Source: an uncultured beta proteobacterium (GTDB lineage: Bacteria > Pseudomonadota > Gammaproteobacteria > Burkholderiales > Burkholderiaceae_C). Taken from it: a stretch of 8,816 nt of DNA. The notes beneath the pieces were generated by a model that was given only the letters and a program-made list of their open reading frames with translations, was not told the origin of the DNA and searched no databases. The stretch covers positions 1 to 8,816 of the forward strand of contig CAISLL010000096.1 in assembly GCA_903886165.1 (NCBI GenBank). The letters run 5' to 3'. Made by a program: the position numbers and the translations under genes. Positions 1 to 6,081 of this stretch are shown here, piece by piece; position 1 is the stretch's first letter; every line of letters starts with the position of its first letter.

Positions 1-241
1 ATGCGCTGATTTTGATGTTGCAGGAGCAGATCAAGGCATTTGGGTTCGCTGTGCTGGCGTTTTCAGGATCGTTGGCTTATCCCAGGCGAATTCCTGCCAT
101 GAGAGTCAATCTTGTTATTGAGGAGCATGCGGCTCTCGTGCGCTTTGCGGCAAGCTTGCCATGAGATCAGCTGCCGGCCAGCCTTTTCCGGATTCGATTC
201 GATACCATGACCGGTTGACCTGCCCCTTGAGAAACCACGCC
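1..241. other. Upstream spacer before uvrB, no supported gene
   Basis: I find no recognisable protein or RNA gene here. One + strand frame is open from the left edge to a TGA at 162-164 (about 53 codons), but its composition and translation resemble no family I know, and an open run of that length is expected by chance. The region holds a perfect 12-bp palindrome (GGCAAGCTTGCC, 149-160) and a 10-bp direct repeat (TGCCATGAGA at 95-104 and 157-166). A TTGACC hexamer at 215-220 could be a -35 element but has no convincing -10. No LexA-type CTGT-N8-ACAG operator was seen, although uvrB is SOS-controlled in some bacteria. Confidence 0.5.
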
Positions 242-2368
242 ATGCCTGCACTCCTCCCCATGACCATCGCGGCCGTTGACGCCGCTGAGAAAGTTCGCCC
301 GGGCACGTTTGAGTCATACCCCGGCTCGCCGTTTGAGCTGTACCAGCCTTACCCGCCGGCTGGCGACCAGCCCGAGGCCATCAATCAGTTGGTAGACGGT
401 GTGAACGATGGCGAGGTATTCCAGACTTTGCTGGGTGTCACAGGCTCAGGCAAGACCTTCACCATGGCCAATGTGATTGCGCGCCTGGGACGGCCCGCGA
501 TTGTGTTTGCGCCCAACAAGACGCTGGCGGCGCAGCTTTACAGTGAATTCCGCGAATTTTTTCCGAAAAACGCGGTCGAGTATTTCGTCAGTTATTACGA
601 CTATTACCAGCCCGAGGCCTATGTGCCGCAGCGCGATCTGTTCATTGAAAAAGACTCGGCCATCAACGAGCACATTGAGCAAATGCGCCTGAGCTGTACC
701 AAAAGTGTGCTGGAGCGGCGCGACGTGGTGATTGTGGCCACCGTGTCGGCCATTTACGGCATTGGCCAGCCCGAGGCGTACCACAAGATGGTGATGACGC
801 TGCGCACCGGGGACAAGCTGGGGCAACGCGACATGATTGCGCAACTGGTGCGCATGCAATACCAGCGCAACGACATTGATTTTTCGCGCGGCGCGTTTCG
901 GGTGCGGGGTGACACCATCGACATCTTTCCGGCCGAGCACTCCGAGATGGCGATCCGGGTGGAGCTGTTTGACGACGAGATCGAGAGTCTGCAACTGTTT
1001 GATCCTCTCACCGGGCGCATTCGGCAAAAAATACCTCGATTTACCGTGTACCCGAGCAGCCATTACGTGACCCCGCGTGAGCAGGTCTTGTCCGCCGTGG
1101 AGGCGATCAAGACTGAGCTGTCTGACCGCGTCAAGGAATTCGTGTCGCAGGGCAAACTGGTGGAAGCCCAGCGCATTGAGCAACGCACCCGCTTTGACCT
1201 CGAAATGCTCAGCGAGGTCGGCCATTGCAAGGGCATTGAAAATTATTCCAGGCATTTGAGTGGTGCTGCGCCCGGCGAGCCGCCCGCCACCCTGACCGAT
1301 TACCTACCCAAAGATGCATTGATGTTCCTGGACGAATCCCACGTGCTGATTGGCCAGTTTGGCGGCATGTACAACGGCGACCGCTCGCGCAAGACCACGC
1401 TGGTCGACTACGGCTTTCGGCTGCCGAGCGCACTGGACAACCGGCCGCTCAAGTTTGAAGAGTTCGAGACCAAGATGCGCCAGGCGATTTTTGTCTCGGC
1501 CACACCGGCGCAGTGGGAAAAGGACCATGCCGGCCAGGTCGTTGAACAGTTGGTGCGCCCCACCGGGTTGGTTGACCCTGAAGTGGAAGTGCGCCCAGCC
1601 ACCAGCCAGGTGGATGACGTGTTGCAAGAGATCCGCATCCGGGTGGACAAACACGAGCGGGTGCTGATCACCACACTGACCAAACGCATGGCCGAACAGT
1701 TGACGGACTATTTGAGCGACAACGGGGTCAAGGTGCGTTACCTGCACAGCGACATTGACACGGTCGAGCGGGTTGAGATCTTGCGCGACCTGCGCCTGGG
1801 AACCTTCGATGTGCTGGTCGGCATCAACCTGCTGCGCGAAGGTCTGGACATTCCCGAGGTGTCCCTGGTGGCGATTCTGGATGCAGACAAGGAAGGTTTT
1901 TTACGCTCGGAACGCTCGCTTATTCAGACCATTGGACGGGCTGCGCGCAACCTGGAGGGCAGGGCGATTTTGTACGCGGACAAGATCACTGATTCAATGA
2001 ATCGCGCCATAGGGGAAACGCAGCGCAGGCGTGCCAAACAGGTGGCGCACAACCTGGCTCATGGCATCACGCCGCGCTCCATCGTCAAAGAGGTGCGTGA
2101 CCTGATCGACGGTGTGTACAGCGAGAAGGCTGGCAAGGAGGCCGAAAAACTGGAGCGTGATGCCATGCAACGCGCCCAGGTGGAGGACATGAGCGAGAAA
2201 GACATCTCGCGCGAAATCAAGCGGCTGGAGAAGTTGATGATGGAACACGCCCGCAACCTTGAGTTTGAAAAGGCGGCGCGGGTGCGTGATCAACTGGGCA
2301 TTTTGAAGGAACAGGCTTTTGGTGCGGCTGGCGCAGACAACGTGGTCTCCCTGGTGGCAAACAAATAA
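242..2368 (+). CDS. uvrB: Excinuclease ABC subunit B (UvrB)
   Basis: UvrB is the damage-verifying helicase-like subunit of cytoplasmic nucleotide excision repair. It is loaded on DNA by UvrA and recruits UvrC for dual incision. The 708-residue product shows the full family layout: N-terminal Q-like segment YQPYPPAGDQP (35-45), Walker A GVTGSGKT (65-72), the tyrosine-rich beta-hairpin YYDYYQPEAY (118-127) that probes damaged strands, the DESH Walker B box (364-367), helicase motif VI QTIGRAARN (562-570), and a C-terminal UVR domain (about 659-694) that contacts UvrC. E. coli UvrB is 673 aa; the extra length is mostly a longer N terminus. I chose ATG 242; ATG 260 in the same frame is equally possible, and both have weak ribosome sites. 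The ATG at 161 would add 27 residues of non-conserved sequence. It stands 188 bp before iscR and is probably a separate transcription unit. Identity is certain; the start is not. Confidence 0.97.
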   Translation: MPALLPMTIAAVDAAEKVRPGTFESYPGSPFELYQPYPPAGDQPEAINQLVDGVNDGEVFQTLLGVTGSGKTFTMANVIARLGRPAIVFAPNKTLAAQLYSEFREFFPKNAVEYFVSYYDYYQPEAYVPQRDLFIEKDSAINEHIEQMRLSCTKSVLERRDVVIVATVSAIYGIGQPEAYHKMVMTLRTGDKLGQRDMIAQLVRMQYQRNDIDFSRGAFRVRGDTIDIFPAEHSEMAIRVELFDDEIESLQLFDPLTGRIRQKIPRFTVYPSSHYVTPREQVLSAVEAIKTELSDRVKEFVSQGKLVEAQRIEQRTRFDLEMLSEVGHCKGIENYSRHLSGAAPGEPPATLTDYLPKDALMFLDESHVLIGQFGGMYNGDRSRKTTLVDYGFRLPSALDNRPLKFEEFETKMRQAIFVSATPAQWEKDHAGQVVEQLVRPTGLVDPEVEVRPATSQVDDVLQEIRIRVDKHERVLITTLTKRMAEQLTDYLSDNGVKVRYLHSDIDTVERVEILRDLRLGTFDVLVGINLLREGLDIPEVSLVAILDADKEGFLRSERSLIQTIGRAARNLEGRAILYADKITDSMNRAIGETQRRRAKQVAHNLAHGITPRSIVKEVRDLIDGVYSEKAGKEAEKLERDAMQRAQVEDMSEKDISREIKRLEKLMMEHARNLEFEKAARVRDQLGILKEQAFGAAGADNVVSLVANK

Positions 2369-2400
2369 AAATAACCTTACAAATATACTGATCAGTCTAC

Positions 2401-2421
2401 ATACCCGAGTAAATCACTCTG
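2401..2421 (+). promoter_or_regulatory. Upstream type-1 IscR binding box (site A, candidate)
   Basis: Compared with the E. coli type-1 IscR consensus (ATASYYGACTRWWWTAGTCGG), this stretch begins ATACCCGA, continues GTAAAT, and ends CACTCTG. It matches about 17 of 21 positions; the mismatches are the C of GACT, the T and G of TAGTC, and the penultimate G. Type-1 sites are bound by [2Fe-2S]-IscR. It lies 30 bp centre to centre upstream of the stronger box at 2431-2451, so both would face the same side of the helix. The consensus is established knowledge; binding here is inferred. Confidence 0.6.
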
Positions 2422-2429
2422 ATGTTGTG

Positions 2430-2463
2430 TATACTTGACTCCGTTAGTCGGTCTTGGCTGTGT
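2430..2463 (+). promoter_or_regulatory. Candidate isc operon promoter
   Basis: Two readings are possible. (1) TTGACT at 2435-2440 is the -35, with a poor -10 (CTGTGT, 2458-2463) after a 17-bp spacer; transcription would start near 2470. (2) TATACT at 2430-2435 is the -10, without a good -35 upstream; transcription would start near 2442. Both place IscR boxes on top of core promoter elements, so the regulatory conclusion does not depend on the choice. The rest of the 188-bp gap between uvrB and iscR holds no gene and no obvious uvrB terminator. Confidence 0.4.
2431..2451 (+). promoter_or_regulatory. Type-1 IscR binding box (site B) over the isc promoter
   Basis: The left part ATACTTGACT and the right part TTAGTCGG match the type-1 IscR consensus exactly. 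Only the first three bases of the degenerate centre differ (CCG where RWW is expected), giving 18 of 21 matches. The box contains a TTGACT hexamer (2435-2440) that can serve as a -35 element, so cluster-loaded IscR bound here would block RNA polymerase. This is the expected autoregulatory arrangement for iscR, which starts 105 bp downstream. Confidence 0.82.
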
Positions 2464-2556
2464 TGGTTGCCTCCTTAAAGCGAGTCAATCGGCCGGTTAA
2501 GACGCCAGCTTTCCAGGGTACCTGGTTGTTTCTTCACTTGATTTCAGGAGTTTGCC

Positions 2557-3093
2557 ATGCGTCTTACCACCAAAGGCCGGTTTGCGGTCACCGCGATGAT
2601 TGATCTGGGCTTGCGCCAATCGGCCGGCCCGGTCACGCTGGCAGCCATCAGCCAGCGTCAACAAATTTCCTTGTCCTATCTTGAGCAACTGTTTGGCAAG
2701 CTGCGCCGCAATGCGCTGGTTGAGTCCACACGTGGTCCCGGTGGTGGATACACCTTGGCAAGGGCGCCGGCAGACATCACCGTGGCAGAAATCATCACTT
2801 CGGTAGATGAACCACTGGACGCCACACAATGTGCCGGCAAGGAAAACTGCCTGGGCGAAGGTGCCCGCTGCATGACCCATGAACTGTGGGCCACATTGAA
2901 TGTGAAGATGGTCGAGTTTCTGGATTCGGTCAGCCTGCAAAAGCTGGTTGACGAGCAAGTGGCGAAGGGTTTTCAAATGGAAGACAAACCGACGCTCAAG
3001 CGGGCCATTTCCAGCATGCCGGTGATGAAGCCGATTCGTATCAATGCGCCCAACTCGGTGTTTGCGCTGGGTGCAAGTTACGCCAAGATGTAA
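2557..3093 (+). CDS. iscR: Fe-S cluster-responsive Rrf2-family regulator IscR
   Basis: IscR is a dimeric Rrf2-family winged-helix regulator that represses the isc operon when it carries a [2Fe-2S] cluster. The 178-aa product starts MRLTTKGRFAVTAM and carries the DNA-binding wing RGPGGGY (59-65). Cluster ligands appear as C92, C98, C105 and H108. The start is clear: ATG 2557 has an AGGAG ribosome site at 2546-2550. E. coli IscR is 162 aa, with ligands C92, C98, C104 and H107, so this protein has one extra residue between the second and third cysteines, plus a longer C-terminal tail ending in ASYAKM. It is the first gene of the isc operon, 28 bp before iscS, and should repress itself through the two boxes upstream. 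The only doubt concerns the effect of the altered cysteine spacing on the cluster. Confidence 0.95.
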   Translation: MRLTTKGRFAVTAMIDLGLRQSAGPVTLAAISQRQQISLSYLEQLFGKLRRNALVESTRGPGGGYTLARAPADITVAEIITSVDEPLDATQCAGKENCLGEGARCMTHELWATLNVKMVEFLDSVSLQKLVDEQVAKGFQMEDKPTLKRAISSMPVMKPIRINAPNSVFALGASYAKM

Positions 3094-3121
3094 ATCCGGG
3101 TAATTTCTTAGAAAGACACAC

Positions 3122-4342
3122 ATGGACAGCACGCCCCATTTTCCCATTTACATGGACTACAGCGCCACCAACCCCTGCGACCAACGGGTGGTGGATGCCA
3201 TGATTCCCTGGCTCAGAAGCCATTTTGGCAACCCGGCGTCGCGCAGTCACGCTTGGGGCTGGGAAGCTGAAGCTGCCGTAGAGAAAGCGCGCGAGCAAGT
3301 GGCTGGGCTGATTGGTGCCGACCCACGCGAGATCGTCTGGACCTCCGGTGCCACCGAATCCAACAACCTGGCCCTGAAAGGTGCGGCGCACTTTTACAAG
3401 ACCAAGGGTAAACACATCATCACGGTGAAGACCGAGCACAAGGCAGTGCTTGACACATGCCGTGAACTGGAGCGCCAGGGCTTTGAGGTGACTTACCTTG
3501 ACGTGCAGGCCGATGGCCTGGTGAATCTGGACGCGTTCAAGGCGGCGATTCGCCCGGACACCATTCTGGCCAGCGTGATGTACGTCAACAACGAAATTGG
3601 CGTGATTCAGGACATTTCTGCCATTGGCACCATTTGCCGCGAAAAGGGTGTGATTTTTCACGTCGATGCGGCCCAGGCCACGGGTCGGGTGGCGTTTGAT
3701 ATCAGCAAGATGCCGGTGGACTTGATGAGCCTGACCTCCCACAAAACCTATGGCCCAAAAGGCATTGGCGCCCTGTTTGTGCGACGCAAGCCGCGCATTC
3801 GCATCGAGGCGCAAATGCACGGCGGAGGTCATGAGCGCGGTATGCGCTCGGGCACCTTGCCCACGCACCAGATCGTCGGCATGGGTGAGGCTTACCGGAT
3901 TGCCAAAGAAGAAATGGCCGCTGAACTGGTCAAGATCCAGGCCCTGCATGACCGCATGCTCGCGGGCTTGAAAGACGTGGAGCAGGTGTTCATCAATGGC
4001 CACCTGACACAGCGCGTGCCACACAACCTGAACATGAGTTTCAACTACGTTGAAGGCGAGTCCCTGATCATGGGCATCAAGGGGCTGGCTGTTAGCAGCG
4101 GTTCGGCCTGTACTTCGGCCAGTTTGGAGCCAAGTTATGTGCTTCGCGCCCTGGGCCGCAGCGACGAACTGGCGCACAGCAGCCTGCGCATGACGATTGG
4201 CCGCTGGACCACCGAAGAAGAAATTGACTACGCGGTGGCCACCATCAAGGAAAACGTGGCGCGTCTGCGTGAACTCAGTCCGTTGTGGGACATGTACAAG
4301 GACGGCATTGACATCAGCACCATCCAGTGGGCTGCTCATTGA
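3122..4342 (+). CDS. iscS: Cysteine desulfurase IscS
   Basis: IscS is a PLP-dependent homodimeric enzyme that converts L-cysteine to L-alanine and holds the sulfur as a persulfide for IscU and other acceptors. The product has 406 aa (E. coli 404). Visible features are the N-terminal DYSAT motif (12-16), H106, the cofactor-contacting VDAAQ (181-185), the PLP lysine K208 in SHKTYGPKG, and the mobile-loop catalytic cysteine C330 in SSGSACTSASLEPSYV. The C-terminal segment SPLWDMYKDGIDI through the final AAH is the IscU-docking tail typical of the housekeeping enzyme, which argues against NifS or SufS. ATG 3122 is preceded by a modest AGAAAG. It lies 28 bp after iscR and 123 bp before iscU, an unusually wide gap filled by a repeat. 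Confidence 0.97.
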   Translation: MDSTPHFPIYMDYSATNPCDQRVVDAMIPWLRSHFGNPASRSHAWGWEAEAAVEKAREQVAGLIGADPREIVWTSGATESNNLALKGAAHFYKTKGKHIITVKTEHKAVLDTCRELERQGFEVTYLDVQADGLVNLDAFKAAIRPDTILASVMYVNNEIGVIQDISAIGTICREKGVIFHVDAAQATGRVAFDISKMPVDLMSLTSHKTYGPKGIGALFVRRKPRIRIEAQMHGGGHERGMRSGTLPTHQIVGMGEAYRIAKEEMAAELVKIQALHDRMLAGLKDVEQVFINGHLTQRVPHNLNMSFNYVEGESLIMGIKGLAVSSGSACTSASLEPSYVLRALGRSDELAHSSLRMTIGRWTTEEEIDYAVATIKENVARLRELSPLWDMYKDGIDISTIQWAAH

Positions 4343-4348
4343 ACACTC

Positions 4349-4426
4349 CCGTGCGGCTTGCGCCGCTCCCCCTCAAGGGGGCGATGCCAGTGGCCCGGCA
4401 AAGCTGGTTCCACGGCATCCCTGGCG
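4349..4426. repeat. REP-like palindromic repeat between iscS and iscU
   Basis: Three stem-loops lie back to back. (1) GCGGC-TTGC-GCCGC at 4353-4366. (2) CCCCC-TCAA-GGGGG at 4368-4381. (3) A long hairpin at 4383-4419 in which GATGCC pairs with GGCATC, GTGG with CCAC, and CCGGC with GCTGG (one G-T pair) around an AAA loop. No T-tract follows, so this is not a standard terminator. I recall similar blocks scattered between genes in Comamonadaceae genomes, but that is memory, not a search. It starts a few bases after the iscS stop and ends before the strong iscU ribosome site. Confidence 0.7.
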
Positions 4427-4452
4427 AAGGCAGCGTATCAGTGAAATATTTG

Positions 4453-4458
4453 AAGGAG
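4453..4458 (+). promoter_or_regulatory. Strong ribosome binding site of iscU
   Basis: AAGGAG lies 7 bp before ATG 4466. It is the best Shine-Dalgarno sequence in the operon; iscA, hscA, fdx and dnaQ have weak ones. This suggests that the scaffold is made in excess over the other components. Confidence 0.75.
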
Positions 4459-4465
4459 AATCAAA

Positions 4466-4864
4466 ATGGCATATTCTGAAAAAGTGGTGGACCACTACGA
4501 AAACCCCCGCAACGTGGGCTCTTTTGACAAGGGTGACGACTCGGTCGGTACCGGCATGGTGGGTGCACCGGCCTGCGGCGACGTGATGAAGCTGCAGATC
4601 AGGGTGAACCCTGAAACTGGTGTGATTGAAGACGCACGCTTCAAGACCTATGGCTGTGGCTCGGCCATTGCCTCTTCATCACTGGTCACCGAGTGGGTCA
4701 AGGGCAAGACGCTGGAGCAGGCCTCGGCGCTAAAAAATAGCGAGATCGCAGAAGAACTGGCGTTGCCACCTGTCAAAATTCACTGCTCGATTTTGGCCGA
4801 GGACGCCATCAAGGCGGCGGTCAACGACTACCGTCAAAAACACGCCGAAGCACAAACTCACTAG
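4466..4864 (+). CDS. iscU: Fe-S cluster assembly scaffold IscU
   Basis: IscU is the small scaffold on which [2Fe-2S] clusters are built from IscS sulfur and iron before transfer to apoproteins. The 132-aa product carries the three essential cysteines C37 (in PACGD, with D39), C64 (in YGCGSA) and C107, together with H106. It also has the HscA-recognition motif LPPVK at 100-104. E. coli IscU is 128 aa; one residue is inserted around position 50 and the C-terminal tail is longer. The start is fixed by AAGGAG at 4453-4458. It is third in the operon, between two hairpin-containing spacers. D39 and the LPPVK motif identify it as a scaffold rather than a NifU-type fusion. Confidence 0.97.
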   Translation: MAYSEKVVDHYENPRNVGSFDKGDDSVGTGMVGAPACGDVMKLQIRVNPETGVIEDARFKTYGCGSAIASSSLVTEWVKGKTLEQASALKNSEIAEELALPPVKIHCSILAEDAIKAAVNDYRQKHAEAQTH

Positions 4865-4872
4865 AAACACGC

Positions 4873-4908
4873 CAGGCCGCCGGTACCCGTGGGTGCCTTG
4901 GAGGCCTG
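4873..4908. repeat. Stem-loop between iscU and iscA
   Basis: CAGGCC (4873-4878) pairs with GGCCTG (4903-4908), and inside it GGTACCC (4882-4888) pairs with GGGTGCC (4891-4897) with one G-T pair. This occupies about half of the 68-bp spacer. There is no T-tract, so it is more likely an RNA-processing or stabilising element, or a repeat remnant, than a terminator. Confidence 0.6.
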
Positions 4909-4932
4909 TCACCGACCTGGATTGTTATCAAA

Positions 4933-5256
4933 ATGGCTGTGACGCTGACAGAAGCCGCTGCCCGGCATGTGAACCGCTACCTGACCAAACGTGGGCAGGG
5001 TGTGGGTGTGCGCCTGGGTGTCAAGACCACCGGATGTTCCGGCATGGCCTACAAACTGGAATACGTCGACGAAATCGGCACGGAAGACATGGTGTTTGAA
5101 GGTCATGGAGTCAAGGTGTTGATCGACCCCAAAAGTTTTGCGTACCTGGACGGTACCGAACTGGACTTTGTGCGCGAGGGACTCAATGAAGGTTTCAAGT
5201 TCAACAATCCCAAAGAGCGTGACCGCTGCGGCTGCGGCGAGTCTTTTCGTGTTTAA
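4933..5256 (+). CDS. iscA: A-type Fe-S carrier protein IscA
   Basis: IscA is an A-type carrier that binds iron or Fe-S clusters and delivers them to target enzymes, especially [4Fe-4S] proteins. The 107-aa product has the three invariant ligand cysteines C35 (in GCSGM), C99 and C101 (in the CGCGESF tail), at the same positions as in E. coli IscA. ATG 4933 has no clear Shine-Dalgarno sequence; only a GGA at 4919-4921 lies upstream. Its stop codon (5254-5256) overlaps the left end of the repeat element that follows. ErpA or SufA are alternatives from sequence alone, but placement between iscU and hscB supports IscA. Confidence 0.95.
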   Translation: MAVTLTEAAARHVNRYLTKRGQGVGVRLGVKTTGCSGMAYKLEYVDEIGTEDMVFEGHGVKVLIDPKSFAYLDGTELDFVREGLNEGFKFNNPKERDRCGCGESFRV

Positions 5257-5402
5257 AGCTACTGCGCAGATGCCATGCGTCGTTGCGCAGGATGGGAAAG
5301 GAAGGGCCCCATCTCCCTTCCTGTCGAAATCCTCACGTACCCAAAGTACGTTCCGGTTTCTGCGCTCCGTGCGCCTAGCCTGACATCTGCTCGCTACGCT
5401 TT
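5255..5402. repeat. 148-bp MITE/REP-like element with imperfect terminal inverted repeats
   Basis: The left end (5255-5272, AAAGCTACTGCGCAGATG) is an imperfect inverted copy of the right end (5384-5402, CATCTGCTCGCTACGCTTT). Inside are three further stems: CTGCGCA/TGCGCAG (5262-5268 with 5284-5290), AGGAAGGG/CCCTTCCT (5299-5306 with 5315-5322), and ACGTAC/GTACGT (5335-5340 with 5346-5351). No protein is encoded. The element fills most of the 163-bp iscA-hscB gap and stops just short of the hscB ribosome site. Similar sequences are, from memory, frequent between genes of Comamonadaceae. A non-autonomous mobile element is the likeliest explanation. Confidence 0.65.
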
Positions 5403-5411
5403 CATCCACGA

Positions 5412-5416
5412 AAAGG
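5412..5416 (+). promoter_or_regulatory. Ribosome binding site supporting the GTG start of hscB
   Basis: AAAGG lies only 3 bp before GTG 5420, closer than usual. No ATG is available: the frame is closed upstream by TGA at 5381-5383, and the only other nearby candidate is a TTG at 5429. The GTG is therefore the best start. Confidence 0.5.
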
Positions 5417-5419
5417 TCA

Positions 5420-5950
5420 GTGACTAAATTGAAATCTCTCCAATCAAATGATTTCGAGCTGTTTGGTCTGGAGCAGCGTTTCAGGCAGGATCGCGCAGAG
5501 CTCGACACCCGCTGGAAAGACCTGCAACGTGAGGCGCATCCCGACAAGTTTGCGGCGCAGGGCACGGCGGCTCAGCGCATTGCCATGCAGTGGTCGGTGC
5601 GCATCAACGAGGCGTATCAGCGTCTGAAAGACCCGCTCAAGCGTGCCGCTTACCTGTGTGAGTTGCATGGGGCACCGGTGAATGCGGAGAACAACACCGC
5701 CATGCCTGCCATTTTTCTGATGCAGCAAATGGAATGGCGCGAAGAACTTGATGATGCCAAAAGCGCAGAAGATTTGGATAAAATCAGTCTCCAGTTCAAT
5801 CAGGCTAAGCATAAGGTGCTAGAAGAAATAGAGCAATTGCTTGACTTGGCGCAGAACTACCCGGCAGCCGTGGCCCAAGTCAGGGCGCTGATGTTCATTG
5901 AGCGTTTTGCGGCTGATGTGGATGCCCGACTGGACCAGCTTGAAGCTTGA
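5420..5950 (+). CDS. hscB: Fe-S co-chaperone HscB (J-protein)
   Basis: HscB is the J-domain partner of HscA. It delivers IscU to the chaperone and stimulates its ATPase. The 176-aa product (E. coli 171) has an N-terminal J-domain with the invariant HPD tripeptide at 40-42. A C-terminal three-helix domain follows, whose first helix FLMQQMEWREELDD (99-112) matches the IscU-binding face FLMEQLELREELDE of the E. coli protein. It starts with GTG and has a closely spaced AAAGG. About eight residues precede the first conserved block (NDFELFGL), so a slightly later TTG start cannot be fully excluded. It is separated from iscA by a 148-bp repeat element. The reading frame continues open for 42 codons after the stop. 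Confidence 0.94.
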   Translation: MTKLKSLQSNDFELFGLEQRFRQDRAELDTRWKDLQREAHPDKFAAQGTAAQRIAMQWSVRINEAYQRLKDPLKRAAYLCELHGAPVNAENNTAMPAIFLMQQMEWREELDDAKSAEDLDKISLQFNQAKHKVLEEIEQLLDLAQNYPAAVAQVRALMFIERFAADVDARLDQLEA

Positions 5951-6018
5951 GTGAGCCAGAACTTGCGACCAGCCAATGCATCAAGCGATCAGCCTGACTT
6001 GACCCCCGCAGCTGCCAT

Positions 6019-6060
6019 TGCGGGCCCCGGATCGTGGTCCGGGGCAGGCCCGATCCGCAA
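6019..6060. repeat. REP-like stem-loop between hscB and hscA
   Basis: GCCCCGGA (6024-6031) pairs perfectly with TCCGGGGC (6038-6045) around a 6-base loop, and the outer arms TTGCGG (6019-6024) and CCGCAA (6055-6060) also match. The wider context CCATTGCGGGCC ... CCGCAATCCAT resembles a dispersed palindromic repeat seen between genes in many proteobacteria (memory, not searched). There is no T-tract. The rest of the 131-bp spacer shows nothing except the 42-codon open frame described in the findings. Confidence 0.65.
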
Positions 6061-6081
6061 TCCATACTTTTCAAACTGAAC

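Noticed and set aside
3..164. Possible C-terminal tail of a gene entering from the left edge
   Set aside because: About 53 open codons with no recognisable residues and weak codon bias; not enough to call a gene.
161..241. Upstream ATG extending UvrB by 27 residues
   Set aside because: The added residues are unlike UvrB N termini, and the ATG sits next to a palindrome without a ribosome site; ATG 242 or 260 fits better.
446..1255. Open frame (269 codons) on the - strand inside uvrB
   Set aside because: A shadow of uvrB with no family resemblance.
2387..2396. Perfect 10-bp palindrome ACTGATCAGT just after uvrB, considered as a third IscR box
   Set aside because: The half-site spacing is one base short of the type-1 consensus and the outer bases do not match; most likely incidental.
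3041..4339. Long open frame (432 codons) on the - strand opposite iscS
   Set aside because: It mirrors the codon periodicity of iscS, matches no family and has no ribosome site; it is a shadow of a high-GC gene.
4353..4381. Intrinsic terminator after iscS
   Set aside because: The hairpins are strong but no T-tract follows, and iscU, iscA, hscB, hscA and fdx need read-through in this operon.
5138..5383. Open + strand frame (81 codons) covering the iscA end and the following repeat
   Set aside because: It overlaps iscA in another frame and translates a palindromic repeat; no family features.
6034..6081. GTG start extending HscA by 16 residues
   Set aside because: It lies inside the repeat hairpin; ATG 6082 gives MALLQISEPG, identical to the E. 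coli HscA N terminus.
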